A stretch of DNA of 29,110 nucleotides, taken from the NCBI GenBank assembly GCA_947624715.1, contig CANQLO010000024.1, forward strand, positions 1-29,110. Direction: 5' to 3'. This document shows, piece by piece, positions 1-9,164 of this stretch. A model generated the notes under the pieces. The model did no database searches and had not been told where the DNA came from. It was given only the letters and a program-made list of their open reading frames with translations. The translations under genes were made by a program, and so were the position numbers. Every line of letters begins with the position of its first letter. Positions within the stretch are counted from its first letter, which is position 1. This stretch comes from an uncultured Clostridia bacterium (GTDB lineage Bacteria; Bacillota_A; Clostridia; TANB77; CAG-508).

Positions 1-282
1 TATGTTAGATATTATTTCAATAACTACATTTATATAAAATTCGTTCATTTTTTATCAAATTACGAAAGATAAGAAATCGAAAAAATGTTGATTTTTCAAT
101 ACTTTAAGCTGTTGTTTAGATAATTCGTACTATACCAGTTGATATTTGCCTGATTTTGTTGATTTTCCATTTGAATCACTTCCTTTTTTATACTATTTAA
201 TTAATCCACCATTACATTTTAACTCGTAAATTTTCTTATCATTTTTATAAATTATCTCGAATTTAATACTTTTAATATTTTA
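1..282. other. AT-rich region with no established gene
   Basis: This left edge is strongly AT-rich and carries no long reading frame on either strand. The only coding signal is a 24-codon minus-strand frame at 96-170, listed separately. No RNA gene or repeat family was recognised here. Genes further left, outside the window, may use part of it. Confidence 0.5.
96..170 (-). CDS. possible 24-residue peptide or broken gene start
   Basis: A minus-strand frame begins with ATG at 170, eight bases downstream of an AAGGAAGTG ribosome binding site, and ends at TGA (96-98). The predicted peptide starts MENQQNQANINWY and is rich in Asn and Gln, with no membrane segment. Such Asn/Gln-rich starts occur as disordered N-termini of larger clostridial proteins, so it may be the stump of a truncated gene rather than a working peptide. 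The good ribosome binding site is the main support. No function can be assigned. Confidence 0.25.
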   Translation of the reverse strand: MENQQNQANINWYSTNYLNNSLKY

Positions 283-319
283 ACATAAAAGCAAGCAATT
301 TTCAACTAATTGCTTGTTT
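283..319 (-). terminator. Rho-independent terminator of the LRR gene
   Basis: Perfect 9-bp arms CAAGCAATT (292-300) and AATTGCTTG (308-316) surround a 7-nt loop. On the minus strand the stem is followed by TTTTATGTT. It lies 15-50 bases beyond the stop of the LRR reading frame, in the right orientation to end its transcript. Confidence 0.7.
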
Positions 320-334
320 ACATAAATTTTAATT

Positions 335-1424
335 TTATGGTAATTGGTTAGCTTTTAATACATTTTTTATTCCTGAATGATCAAACACATTTTGTCCAAT
401 ATATTTTAATTTTCCATTGTAATTAAATTCTTCTAGTGTTCGACATAATGCAAATGCATTTTGTCCAATAGAAATAACCGAATTTGCTAGATTAACTTTT
501 TTTAGGTTATGATTCATGTTAAATGCTGATTCAGCAATAATTTGTACACCATTCTCAATTGTTAAATTTTCAATACTTGAACTTGAAAATGCTCCCCTTC
601 CAATATATTTAAATTGCTTTGGTATTGTTACATTATCAAATCCCTCTGTTTCATAAAATGTCCAATCTCGTATATAGTCGATCTGCTCTGGAAATTCAAA
701 AGAATTAATTTTATCGTTACCCCTAAATAATGCTTTACCATAATATTGTAAACTCTTTGGCATTACCACTTTTCCTTCGACATCACTATTAATATAAGCT
801 AAATTTTTACTTGATTCAAAAGCTGAATCTCCAATATAAATGATAGAATCTGGTAATGTAACTTTTTCTAATTTATCATATCCGTAAAAATGCATTTGTA
901 TTAATATATTGTACACCTTCAGGCACTGTTATTGATATTATATTATCCCAATGTGATTCTTCTTTTGATGATTTGTAAAATATTGTATTGTTACCAATTG
1001 ATTTACTATTTCCAATTGATATAACTTTATGTCCATTTAATGTACTTGGAAGTATAACATTTTCTGTAAAATTACTGCCATATGTGTAAATATTAATTGC
1101 ATTACCATTTTCATCTAAACTATAATACCATCGGTTATCATCTACTATACAACTCTCCTCACTTCCAGTAGATTTTGGTATTGTTAAAGTATTTATTTTG
1201 AAATTAACCACACTTCCTAATTCTGCTGTTCCATCATATGATGAACTATTTGAATTAGAATTCACCTTGTCTGATGGTTCTAGTGAACCTCCATTTTTTG
1301 TATTGGCAGATTTTTTGATATTTGCAACAATTATGATTCCTATCAGTATAAAAATTGTTACTATGACAATAGATAGAATTATTATAATATTTTTTAAAGA
1401 TTTTTTGTTTTGATTATCATCCAT
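335..1424 (-). pseudogene. BspA-like leucine-rich-repeat membrane protein, frameshifted
   Basis: Two overlapping minus-strand frames (1424-876 and 916-335) together encode one protein of about 362 residues. The N-terminal part has a basic start, one membrane segment (about residues 12-36), a Ser/Asn-rich linker and the first repeat, ending VPEGVQYINTNAF. The second frame continues with YGYDKLEKVTLPDS and about six more BspA/LRR_5 repeats of the form 'LP.s...IG..AF'. The repeat register joins exactly if one T is removed from the run of five at 886-890 (A's on the plus strand): GCA TTT TTA CGG becomes GCA TTT TAC GGA. A GGGGG ribosome binding site precedes ATG 1424. The family is surface-exposed; the ligand is unknown. 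The break may be a real mutation or a sequencing error; without it the gene would be intact. It is a single-gene unit with its own promoter and terminator. Confidence 0.75.
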
Positions 1425-1447
1425 TATTATTTTTCCCCCTTTTTATT

Positions 1448-1476
1448 ACTTTACATTTAAAAAATTATAAAGTCAA
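1448..1476 (-). promoter_or_regulatory. sigma-A-type promoter of the LRR gene
   Basis: On the minus strand TTGACT (1471-1476) and TAAAGT (1448-1453) are 17 bases apart, about 24 bases upstream of the LRR start codon. The -35 matches the consensus at five of six bases; the -10 is weaker. Confidence 0.45.
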
Positions 1477-1517
1477 TGTTTTTTATTAAAAATTTAATAA
1501 ATTTATATCTTACATAC

Positions 1518-1566
1518 AAAAAAAACAAAGTTGATAAAACTTTTAATTTTATCAACTTTGTTTTTT
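1518..1566 (-). terminator. strong terminator after the four-helix membrane protein gene
   Basis: A 15-bp perfect inverted repeat, ACAAAGTTGATAAAA (1525-1539) and its complement (1547-1561), has a 7-nt loop and is flanked by an A run on the left and a T run on the right. It could therefore end transcripts in either direction. Only the minus-strand gene at 1584-2054 reads into it. Confidence 0.8.
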
Positions 1567-1583
1567 ATAATATAAATAATATT

Positions 1584-2054
1584 TTACAATGTTCTATACT
1601 GATTTTTGTCTGCTCTATCATCAAGATTTCTGTCTAAATCTTTATTAGCATAAAACCACTCTGTTTCTTTATCCACAGGCTTTTTTGCTTTATCTGCTAA
1701 TAAATCCATAACTACAAATATAGATAAAATTACAGCAACTAATGAAATAAAACTATTAAGTCCGTTTGCAACAGTTACTTGATTTCCTTTAATAACAGGA
1801 AGAACATTTTCATATAAATATACTCCATAATATCCAAAATTAGCTACTAAATATATAACTCCTCCTACTAATTTTCTTTTTATAACTAATACCATACATA
1901 CTAAAGTTACAAATAGTAGTACAATTTCAACAGTTAAATTTAATGGAGCTACTGCAAAGCTTTTTGCATTTCCTGCCATGTATGCTACTACTACTCTAAA
2001 TACCCAAAACATTGCCATAAACATTAATACCATATAATTGGAAAAAGTTCTCAT
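1584..2054 (-). CDS. hypothetical four-helix membrane protein
   Basis: This 156-residue protein has about four hydrophobic segments (roughly residues 7-27, 39-59, 64-83, 97-117) and a charged C-terminal tail with the sequence TEWFYANKDLDRNLDDRADK. I recall this tail, 'D+.T.WFY.N...DR.LD.RADKN.YRTL', as typical of an unnamed family in clostridial genomes; that is memory, not a search. The tail is probably cytoplasmic and may bind a partner. The start is supported by GGAAGGG eight or so bases before ATG 2054. It follows the DUF1292 gene by 79 bases on the same strand and ends in a strong terminator, so it is the last gene of that group. Function unknown. Confidence 0.7.
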   Translation of the reverse strand: MRTFSNYMVLMFMAMFWVFRVVVAYMAGNAKSFAVAPLNLTVEIVLLFVTLVCMVLVIKRKLVGGVIYLVANFGYYGVYLYENVLPVIKGNQVTVANGLNSFISLVAVILSIFVVMDLLADKAKKPVDKETEWFYANKDLDRNLDDRADKNQYRTL

Positions 2055-2133
2055 TTTTACCCTTCCTTCTGCTTTTTTATATCAAATATTTATTATCTAC
2101 ATTATGTTAAATTATTGCTTATAATATAGCTCT

Positions 2134-2511
2134 TTATTGCTCATCATCTACAAAATTAAATTCATCTTTAAATTTTTCTTTGAATATTTCAAATACTTTG
2201 TTAAGAGTGTCTTCGTCTTCTACGCTAACATATGATTCTTCTTCTCCTTCTTCATCACTAGATGCACTTTTGTCTTCTTTTAATATTACTACTTCATCAG
2301 ATTCTTCACTTTCAACTTCGTCTGCTGGTAATAATATAATATAGTTTTCTCCTTCATATTCTATTAAATCTAAAAATTCAAAGTTAACATCATTTCCTTG
2401 TTCATCCTTTAGTGTTACTATATTGGTATCTAAATCTTCATCAACTTGTTCATTTTCATTATCTAAGTTTTCGCTGTTTAAATTTGCATTATTTAAATTT
2501 TCTTCATCCAT
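2134..2511 (-). CDS. DUF1292 (YrzB-like) acidic protein
   Basis: The start is taken at ATG 2511 because an AAGGAGG site (2520-2526) sits eight bases before it; an in-frame ATG 20 codons upstream (2571) has no such site and lies upstream of the likely promoter -10. The 125-residue product opens with an Asn/Glu-rich stretch, then has the DUF1292 core 'TLKDEQGNDVNFEFLDLIEY' and 'YIILLPAD', followed by a very acidic region and a short helix ending KFKDEFNFVDDEQ. DUF1292 proteins are small, widespread in Bacillota, and of unknown biochemical function; in Bacillus the relative yrzB sits beside yrrK. Here the neighbours are a lytic transglycosylase and a membrane protein instead. Confidence 0.8.
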   Translation of the reverse strand: MDEENLNNANLNSENLDNENEQVDEDLDTNIVTLKDEQGNDVNFEFLDLIEYEGENYIILLPADEVESEESDEVVILKEDKSASSDEEGEEESYVSVEDEDTLNKVFEIFKEKFKDEFNFVDDEQ

Positions 2512-2559
2512 ATTTTTTTCCTCCTTAATCTTATGTAAATAATTACATATTATATTATT

Positions 2560-2588
2560 ATAATATACCAAAAATAAAATTTTATCAA
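2560..2588 (-). promoter_or_regulatory. promoter of the DUF1292 gene
   Basis: Minus-strand TTGATA (2583-2588) and TATTAT (2560-2565) are separated by 17 bases and lie about 50 bases upstream of ATG 2511. The start of transcription would be near 2553, which rules out the longer reading-frame start at 2571. Confidence 0.5.
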
Positions 2589-2594
2589 TACATT

Positions 2595-3146
2595 TTATGG
2601 AAAATTATAAAGCATTTTATATATTTTATAATTTCTTAAAATTTTTCTTACATAGGTATTTGTTTCTACATATGGTATATTTTCAATATTACTACCATCT
2701 GCTTTTAGAACTCCTGTTTCAATCCACTTATTTACGTTTCCGCTTCCCGCATTATATGCAGCTAGTGCTAATTCTTCATTTTTATATATTAACATTAAAT
2801 CTGAAAAATAAATTATTCCTAATTTAATATTCTTTTCTGGATTATATAGAGTTGTCCCTGATTCATATTCCATAACATTATTTTCTGCAACTTCTTTTGC
2901 TGTATTATCCATAAGTTGCATAAGTCCACATGCACCTTTATTAGAAATTGCACCTTCTTTAAAATTACTTTCTGCTTTAATAATCGAATAAATTAACAAT
3001 GAATCTACATTATATTCTTTTGCATATTTTTCTACAAATTCCTGATAATGTGTTTTATAAAATATCTTTAGTATATTAGTAAAATTAACACTAATAATTA
3101 AAACTACGATTACTACTATAATTATGCATATTGTAGTCTTTTTCAT
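2595..3146 (-). CDS. membrane-anchored lytic transglycosylase (SLT domain)
   Basis: The 183-residue protein has one N-terminal membrane anchor (about residues 4-24) and an extracellular soluble-lytic-transglycosylase domain. The catalytic Glu is E59 in KAESNF. The family motifs GLMQLM (74-79), AAYNAGSGNV (129-138) and the C-terminal 'PYVETNTYVRKI' are all present. It should cleave the MurNAc-GlcNAc bond of peptidoglycan to give 1,6-anhydro ends, acting in wall remodelling. The ribosome binding site is AAAGAGGT before ATG 3146. In many clostridia an SLT gene follows polA and coaE (dephospho-CoA kinase); here coaE is absent and a GC-rich inverted-repeat element occupies the gap to polA. Confidence 0.9.
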   Translation of the reverse strand: MKKTTICIIIVVIVVLIISVNFTNILKIFYKTHYQEFVEKYAKEYNVDSLLIYSIIKAESNFKEGAISNKGACGLMQLMDNTAKEVAENNVMEYESGTTLYNPEKNIKLGIIYFSDLMLIYKNEELALAAYNAGSGNVNKWIETGVLKADGSNIENIPYVETNTYVRKILRNYKIYKMLYNFP

Positions 3147-3169
3147 TTTAACCTCTTTATATTATTTTT

Positions 3170-3294
3170 TATGAATATAGTTATTTTCGAAAATGCCGCG
3201 TAGCGACCAACCGGAGTGAAACGAAGGGCGAATGGAGCAGCAACCTTTAGGTTGCGTCGCGACAACAAGGCTTGAGAAAATAACTATATTCATA
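3170..3294. repeat. GC-rich element flanked by 19-bp inverted repeats
   Basis: The left arm, ATGAATATAGTTATTTTC at 3171-3188, is repeated perfectly in inverse at 3276-3293, and one more base pair extends both arms. The 87-base interior is much richer in G and C than anything else nearby. It contains a perfect hairpin GCAACC-TTTA-GGTTGC (3240-3255) and complementary GCGAC/GTCGC tracts. It lies wholly between polA and the lytic transglycosylase gene. The shape fits a non-autonomous mobile element (MITE-like) or a structured RNA; no reading frame was seen and no second copy is in the window. Confidence 0.6.
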
Positions 3295-3309
3295 TATATA
3301 GATATAATC

Positions 3310-5982
3310 TTATTTAGCCTCATACCAACTTTTTGCATCTGTTACTTCTACTTTTAATGGTACTTCTAATTTTGCTGCATTTTCCATACATTCTTTAAGG
3401 ATTTTCTTAGCTTCTTCTTTTTGCTCTTCTTTTACTTCTAATATAAGTTCATCATGAACTTGAAGTATTATCTTGGCATCTAGCTTACTTTCTTCTAATT
3501 TATCGTAGACATTATTCATTGCTATCTTCATAATATCTGCTGCCGTTCCTTGAATTGGTGTATTCATTGCTGCTCTTTTTCCAAATTCTCTTATCATATA
3601 GTTTGTAGATTTAAGTTCTGGTATATATCTTCTTCTTCCAAATGACGTTTCCACAAAGCCATTTTGCTTTGCTTTTTCAGTTATATTTTCCATATATCTT
3701 TTTATACCATCATATTTTTCCAAATAGCTATTAATATATTCTTTAGCTTCCTTTTTTCCAATTCCAATTTGTTCTGCTAATCCAAAATCAGTTATTCCAT
3801 ATACAATTCCAAAATTAACTGCTTTTGCTCTTAGTCTTTGTTCTTTTGTTACTTCTTCCATTGGCACGTCAAATACTTTAGATGCAACTTCTTTATGAAT
3901 ATCTTCATCATTTTTAAATGCATTTATCATATTTTTGTCTTTAGCTATATGTGCTAATACTCTTAATTCAATTTGTGAATAGTCTGCGTCAATATATACA
4001 TACCCTTCTTTTGGTTTGAATGCCTTTTTTATATTTCTGCCTATTTCTTCACGGCTAGGAATATTTTGAAGATTTGGCTCAGTAGAACTAATTCTACCAG
4101 TTGCTGTAATTGTTTGATGAAAATATGAATGAACCCTTCCTGTCTTTGGATTTATATAAGGTATAAGTCCTTCTACATAGGTAGAATTTAATTTTGAAAT
4201 AGTTCTATATTCTAATATTTTTTCAATTATCGGGTGGCTAAATTTTATTTTCTCAAGTATGGCAACATCTGTACTATATCCTTTTTTATTTTTCTTAGCT
4301 CCTGGTAATTTTAATTTTTCAAAAAGTACATTTCCTAACTGTTGTGTAGAATTAATATTAAATTCTTCTCCAGCTAATTCATATATTTCTTTTGTTAATG
4401 TATCAATTCTATCTTTAAGTTCTTTGCCAAAATTAATAAGTTCTTCTTTGTCAACCAACATTCCATTATATTGTATCTCACTAAGTACTGTAATAAGTGG
4501 TATTTCTATTTCATTAAATAACTTTAAGCTTCCCTCTTCTTCTAATTTTTTCTTAGTAACTTCATATAATTTTTTTATTGCTAAAACATATATTCCAATC
4601 TCGTTTTTTCCGTCTTCATTTTGTTCAAATAGGTTTATTTGCTTTTCTGGAATAAGAGTTTTTATATCAATATTTAAAAATTCCATTGCTATATCAGAAA
4701 GTTTATGTTTAACATTGGTTGGATCAATATCATACCCAGCTACTTCTATATCGTATTTAATATTTTTTGTTTTTATACCATTTTCTCTTAATAATACATA
4801 GTCTTCACTTAGATTATATCCAATTTTATCAATTTCTTTATTTTCAAATATTTCTTTTAATTCTTCTATATTAGGATTTTTTATATAGCAGACTGTATTG
4901 CTGTCTTCTTCATATATACCAATTCCTACTATCTTTTTCTTTATAATTTTTTCTTGACTTTCATCTCTTTCTGTTTCTAGATAATAAATAAATTTATCTT
5001 TAATTTTAACATCTTTTATACTATCTTTTACAATTGTTTCTATTTTAAAATCTTCTTGCAAATTTTCTTCTTTTATATTACTTTCATCATTAAGATTAAA
5101 TCTTTCCATAAATCTATTAAATTTATAATACTTAAATAAGCTAAGTACTTCTTGTTTGTTCCATTCTTTTATTTTTAAATCTTCTAATTTAAATGGTAGC
5201 TTAGCTTTTGTGTTAATAATTCCTATTTCTCTAGATAAATATGCTAACTCTTTATTTTCTAATAATTTTTCTCTTAATTTTGGTTTAAATTTGTAACCTT
5301 TTTCATCTTTTTCCGCTTCCATATATAATCTAGAAATTGTTCTGTATTTTAATAATAGTTCTGTTGCTGTTTTAGGTCCTATTCCTGGTACACCCGGTAT
5401 TTCGTCTGATGAGTCTCCCATAAGTGCCTTTAGTTCTATAAGTTCTTTTGGTAGAAGCCCATATTCTTCTATAATTTTGTCTTTATCATAAATTTCTGTT
5501 TCTGTTCTACCCATTTTTGTTTTTGGAATTCTAATTATTATATTTTCATCTGCAAGTTGAAATAAATCCTTATCTCCTGATAAAATATATGCTTGTACAT
5601 TTTCACTTGAAAATTGCTTAGCACATGAACCTAATATGTCATCTCCTTCGTAATCATCCATTTCTAAATGTTTGATGTTCATACTATCTAATATTTCTTT
5701 TATTTCTGGCATTTGTTCTGCAAGTTCTTCTGGCATCTTATGTCTATTTTTCTTATATCCTTCATATTTCTTTTTCCTAACATTTGCTGCTGTTTTTGAA
5801 TCAAATGCAACTAAAATATAATCTGGATTTACTTCATCTAGATTCTTAAATAGAATTGCTAAAAAGCCATACAATGCATTTGTGTATTTTCCATTGTCAG
5901 TAGTAAGCATTTTATTGCTCATAATTCCATAAAAAGCTCTATTCATTATTGAGTTTCCATCAATTAATAATAATTTTTCCAT
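3310..5982 (-). CDS. polA: DNA polymerase I
   Basis: The 890-residue protein is full length for the family. Residues 1-295 form the 5'-3' flap nuclease (LLLIDGN with D8; the YEGDD acidic cluster at 111-115; SGDKDLF at 135-141; helix-hairpin-helix PGVPGIGPKTA at 196-206). Residues about 320-490 are a 3'-5' exonuclease fold that has lost key acids: where E. coli has the DxE pair, this protein reads YYLETE out of register, and the third aspartate is also missing, so proofreading is probably absent, as in Taq and Bst enzymes. The polymerase domain is complete: motif A DYSQIELR with D667, motif B R716/K720/F724/Y728, motif C QVHDE with D844 and E845. It fills gaps and removes primers in replication and repair. 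It follows the FAD oxidoreductase gene by 57 bases, with an AAGGA site before ATG 5982. Confidence 0.97.
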   Translation of the reverse strand: MEKLLLIDGNSIMNRAFYGIMSNKMLTTDNGKYTNALYGFLAILFKNLDEVNPDYILVAFDSKTAANVRKKKYEGYKKNRHKMPEELAEQMPEIKEILDSMNIKHLEMDDYEGDDILGSCAKQFSSENVQAYILSGDKDLFQLADENIIIRIPKTKMGRTETEIYDKDKIIEEYGLLPKELIELKALMGDSSDEIPGVPGIGPKTATELLLKYRTISRLYMEAEKDEKGYKFKPKLREKLLENKELAYLSREIGIINTKAKLPFKLEDLKIKEWNKQEVLSLFKYYKFNRFMERFNLNDESNIKEENLQEDFKIETIVKDSIKDVKIKDKFIYYLETERDESQEKIIKKKIVGIGIYEEDSNTVCYIKNPNIEELKEIFENKEIDKIGYNLSEDYVLLRENGIKTKNIKYDIEVAGYDIDPTNVKHKLSDIAMEFLNIDIKTLIPEKQINLFEQNEDGKNEIGIYVLAIKKLYEVTKKKLEEEGSLKLFNEIEIPLITVLSEIQYNGMLVDKEELINFGKELKDRIDTLTKEIYELAGEEFNINSTQQLGNVLFEKLKLPGAKKNKKGYSTDVAILEKIKFSHPIIEKILEYRTISKLNSTYVEGLIPYINPKTGRVHSYFHQTITATGRISSTEPNLQNIPSREEIGRNIKKAFKPKEGYVYIDADYSQIELRVLAHIAKDKNMINAFKNDEDIHKEVASKVFDVPMEEVTKEQRLRAKAVNFGIVYGITDFGLAEQIGIGKKEAKEYINSYLEKYDGIKRYMENITEKAKQNGFVETSFGRRRYIPELKSTNYMIREFGKRAAMNTPIQGTAADIMKIAMNNVYDKLEESKLDAKIILQVHDELILEVKEEQKEEAKKILKECMENAAKLEVPLKVEVTDAKSWYEAK

Positions 5983-6039
5983 TTTTCATTCCTTGTAAAT
6001 TTTCTATTTAGGTTTTTTATTTGGTTTTACCTATAAACC

Positions 6040-7602
6040 TTAATTTGACTTTTCTTCATGATATTCCTTATCAGTATTAACCTTCCATATATTATCTTTT
6101 GATTTTTCTCCTGCTATGATATTTTTTGCTGTTTCTATTCCTGTAACCATTGAGTGATCCATATTATTATACCTATGTTGTCCATTTCTTCCTATACAAT
6201 ATAGATTGTCTATTTTATTCAAAAAGTTTATTAACTTGTCAATATCTTTATATGTATCAAAATATGCTGGATATGCTTTTTTTACTTTTTCTACGTGTGA
6301 GTCTTCTACTTGCTGTTTGTTTATAATATTCATTGATACTAATTCATTTATAGCAAAATCCGTAAATTCTTCATCTGTCATATTCCAATATTTATCACCT
6401 TCATTGCAAGTATATTCTAACCCAATCCATACCTTATTTTCTGCATCTTTAACTAGATAAGGTGACCAGTTATTAAATATCTGTATTCTGCACATTTTTA
6501 CTTCCGGTTCTTGTACATAGATCCAACAATCTGGTACAATATTTCCTAGTGTTTTTATATTTGTTTTATTCTTTAAATTTAACTTATCTACTAACAATCC
6601 AACCGTTATAAAATCTCTATATGGTAAGCCTTTTGCAATATTTTGTATTTGCTTTGGCACATTTATTCCATTAAATCCAGCTACTAAATCTTTTATTGGC
6701 ATTGATGATATAAAGATATCTCCTTTTATAGTTACTTTCTTTCCATTATTATCACATTCTACTGATACAATCTTACCATCTTTAAAATTTACATTATTAA
6801 CCTTGTAACCTTTTTTTATTTCTGCACCCTTTTTTGTGACATCTTCAGCTAAAATCTCCCATAACTGTCCTGGTCCATATTTAGGATACCAAAACTGTTC
6901 AATTAAAGATACTTCTGTATTTTTGTCGTTCTTCCTGTGAAATGTTTTATTTAGCATATCTTTTAAAACTGCTTTTATTGATATACCTTTTACTCTTTGT
7001 GCTCCCCAGTCTGCTGATATTTCACTTGGATTTCTTCCCCAAACTTTTTCTGTATATTTTTCGAAGAACATACTATATAATACTTTACCAAAGCGATTTA
7101 TATAAAAATCTTCTAGTGATTTTTCTTCTCTTTTTACAAAAATAGTTTTTAGATAACTAAATCCTGCCTTAACAGTTCGTACAAATCCCATATTTTTAAA
7201 TGTTTCAATTTTCATGCTAATTGGGTAGTCAAAAAATTTCTTTAAATAATATATTCTAGAAACTCTTTGTCTTATAAGCATTACATTATTTTCTTTTTCT
7301 GGATCTGGACCACCTTTTTCTAGAGTTTTCTCTCTACCAAGCTTTTTATCATCAAATGAAGCTTTTCCTTGTAATGGCATAAGTTCTTTCCATATATTTA
7401 TTACTCTATCATCTTTAGAAAAAAATCGATGTCCTCCTATATCCATACGATTATCATGATATTTTACTGTTTTAGAAATACCTCCAATTTCCTGACTTTC
7501 TTCTAAAATCTCAATATCATATTTTTCATCTTTTAATAATTCATATGCAGTTGTAAGTCCTGCTGGACCTGCGCCTATTATTATTACCTTTTCTTTTTTC
7601 AT
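6040..7602 (-). CDS. FAD-dependent oxidoreductase (UDP-galactopyranose-mutase/amine-oxidase-like)
   Basis: The 520-residue protein has an N-terminal FAD-binding Rossmann motif GAGPAG (10-15), the acidic end of the second strand in EILEES, then the family signature [13 protein letters not shown] (53-65). A C-terminal flavin-contact region reads [15 protein letters not shown]. This arrangement belongs to the group that includes UDP-galactopyranose mutase and protoporphyrinogen-oxidase-like enzymes. Members of this subgroup are often found beside membrane glycosyltransferases, and here the upstream gene is a GT-C protein only 13 bases away. A role in modifying a sugar or lipid-linked sugar is therefore likely, but the substrate is not known. 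The soluble sequence lacks membrane segments. An AAAAGGAAAA site precedes ATG 7602. Confidence 0.8.
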   Translation of the reverse strand: MKKEKVIIIGAGPAGLTTAYELLKDEKYDIEILEESQEIGGISKTVKYHDNRMDIGGHRFFSKDDRVINIWKELMPLQGKASFDDKKLGREKTLEKGGPDPEKENNVMLIRQRVSRIYYLKKFFDYPISMKIETFKNMGFVRTVKAGFSYLKTIFVKREEKSLEDFYINRFGKVLYSMFFEKYTEKVWGRNPSEISADWGAQRVKGISIKAVLKDMLNKTFHRKNDKNTEVSLIEQFWYPKYGPGQLWEILAEDVTKKGAEIKKGYKVNNVNFKDGKIVSVECDNNGKKVTIKGDIFISSMPIKDLVAGFNGINVPKQIQNIAKGLPYRDFITVGLLVDKLNLKNKTNIKTLGNIVPDCWIYVQEPEVKMCRIQIFNNWSPYLVKDAENKVWIGLEYTCNEGDKYWNMTDEEFTDFAINELVSMNIINKQQVEDSHVEKVKKAYPAYFDTYKDIDKLINFLNKIDNLYCIGRNGQHRYNNMDHSMVTGIETAKNIIAGEKSKDNIWKVNTDKEYHEEKSN

Positions 7603-7615
7603 TATTTTTTCCTTT

Positions 7616-8983
7616 TTATCTTAATAAATTTAAATAATTTAACTCAAATATAGCAGATATTATAGCAAATAATATTACTATAAACATAACTATTGGATAA
7701 ATTTTATTACTATCTTTCTTGTTTTCTTTTTCGTAATTTATTATATCATAAATTATAAATATCATTCCTGTCAAAATAGTTGGAACTATATATCTAAAAT
7801 CCATTGTACAAGCATAAGGTTTAGTTATTACACCATAAAAATACATAAACATTTCTGCAAAATAGAAAGTTATAAATATATTTACTGTTTTCTTTTCTTT
7901 TTTATCCATACTTTTATTTTTTATAATTCTAATCAGACCAATTAAACTTAACGCGATTAAGAAAATATTTAAAAATATCATTAGTGTTGGTAAAAATAAA
8001 TTTAATCCTTTTGCATAATATTCTCCAAACAAAGAACTTTTTATAATATAAGCAAATGGATTGCAGTCTCCATTTGGATGGCAAAAAGTTTCCCTAAGTT
8101 CGACTAAAAAAGATTGTAGTATCTCTAGAATAGACTTGTCTCCAAAATATAATGCTTTAATTGATGGATCTGGCACATAGAATAAATCTTGTCCAAATAA
8201 TATCATATTTCTAACACTATATGAAAGTCCTAATCCTAGTGCAATTATACCAAATAAACTAAACTTTCCTATGTAGTTTTTAATAATTTTTGCATGATTT
8301 TTTTCTGATTTGTATTCTTCTATAAATTTGCTTAAAAATACATATATTATTGGAACTGCAATCATTGTTCCAGATATTTTTGATAATGCTGTCAATGCTG
8401 TAAAAAAGGCCAGTAATATTGTGTGTTTTATATCTGGATTTTTATTCCATTTTAATAAATATAACAAATCCAGAAAAATAAACATAGTCATTAAAATATC
8501 ATTGTTTATGCTTCCTGATAAAATTATAAAAGTTGGATGAACTGCTATAATTAGCATTACCATAATGATAAATTTATCTTTTATTTTCATTTCTTTCAGT
8601 ATTGCATATGTTATTATCATTATAAGACTCGAATATATAGCTGTAAGTATTTGTATTCCTTCTGCACTTTGTTCTATACCTATTCCAAATAAATTATTTA
8701 CTTTAAGCCAAATTGTACTAATTATATGATGTAATGGTTGCTGATAGAACTGCCACGTGTTACTATTTGGTAGTTTGCCTGTTTTATATATTTCCGTTAT
8801 ATATGCAAAGTTTTCATATTCTCCAATTACATCATGTTGTCTTACTTTAATTGGTGTATAGAGAATATATGATATTCTTAATATCAATCCTATTAAAACT
8901 ATGGATACTATAATTTTTTTGGAATCGTATTTTTTTATATTTAATAGTTTATTTTTATTTATTTTTTTCATTAGATTATTCAT
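7616..8983 (-). CDS. GT-C type membrane glycosyltransferase (GT39/PMT-like)
   Basis: The 455-residue protein has roughly ten or more hydrophobic segments. The first extracellular loop contains [17 protein letters not shown], with an acidic residue in the place where GT-C enzymes hold their catalytic Asp, followed by FYQQPLHH, typical of the ArnT/PMT family that uses polyprenyl-phosphate sugars. It should transfer a sugar on the outer face of the membrane; acceptor unknown. The start is set at ATG 8983: the in-frame ATG at 9013 overlaps the -10 box of the promoter, so it would not be in the mRNA, and AAAGGTAGAG lies just before 8983. The gene is first in a unit with the FAD oxidoreductase and probably polA. 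Confidence 0.8.
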   Translation of the reverse strand: MNNLMKKINKNKLLNIKKYDSKKIIVSIVLIGLILRISYILYTPIKVRQHDVIGEYENFAYITEIYKTGKLPNSNTWQFYQQPLHHIISTIWLKVNNLFGIGIEQSAEGIQILTAIYSSLIMIITYAILKEMKIKDKFIIMVMLIIAVHPTFIILSGSINNDILMTMFIFLDLLYLLKWNKNPDIKHTILLAFFTALTALSKISGTMIAVPIIYVFLSKFIEEYKSEKNHAKIIKNYIGKFSLFGIIALGLGLSYSVRNMILFGQDLFYVPDPSIKALYFGDKSILEILQSFLVELRETFCHPNGDCNPFAYIIKSSLFGEYYAKGLNLFLPTLMIFLNIFLIALSLIGLIRIIKNKSMDKKEKKTVNIFITFYFAEMFMYFYGVITKPYACTMDFRYIVPTILTGMIFIIYDIINYEKENKKDSNKIYPIVMFIVILFAIISAIFELNYLNLLR

Positions 8984-9011
8984 AATTTTCTCTACCTTTA
9001 AATTTTTATTC

Positions 9012-9039
9012 ATTATATCATAACTTTAATAATTTTCAA
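9012..9039 (-). promoter_or_regulatory. extended -10 promoter of the GT-C/FAD/polA unit
   Basis: The minus strand has TTGAAA (9034-9039), a 16-base spacer and TGATATAAT, that is, TATAAT at 9012-9017 with an upstream TG. Transcription would begin near 9005, giving a leader of about 22 bases to ATG 8983. Confidence 0.7.
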
Positions 9040-9054
9040 CAAAATAGTAAAATA

Positions 9055-9100
9055 AAAAATATAGTGAATTCATTTTTATTTGAATCACTATATTTTTATT
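9055..9100 (-). terminator. terminator downstream of the adhesin gene
   Basis: ATAGTGAATTCA (9061-9072) pairs with TGAATCACTAT (9081-9091) with one bulged base. The stem is followed by a U-rich tract on the minus strand and also has a T-rich side on the plus strand. It separates the adhesin gene from the promoter of the GT-C unit. Confidence 0.7.
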
Positions 9101-9164
9101 TTATAAAATATTTTTTTTATTTGAATGCATTACATTATATTTTTAAATTGTGAATACATCTATT

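Noticed and set aside
880..900. Programmed ribosomal frameshift in the LRR gene
   Set aside because: A +1 slip on TTT is conceivable, but there is no typical slippery heptamer, internal Shine-Dalgarno or downstream structure; mutation or sequencing error is simpler.
8984..9013. Upstream start of the GT-C gene at 9013
   Set aside because: This ATG overlaps the TATAAT of the promoter and has no ribosome binding site.
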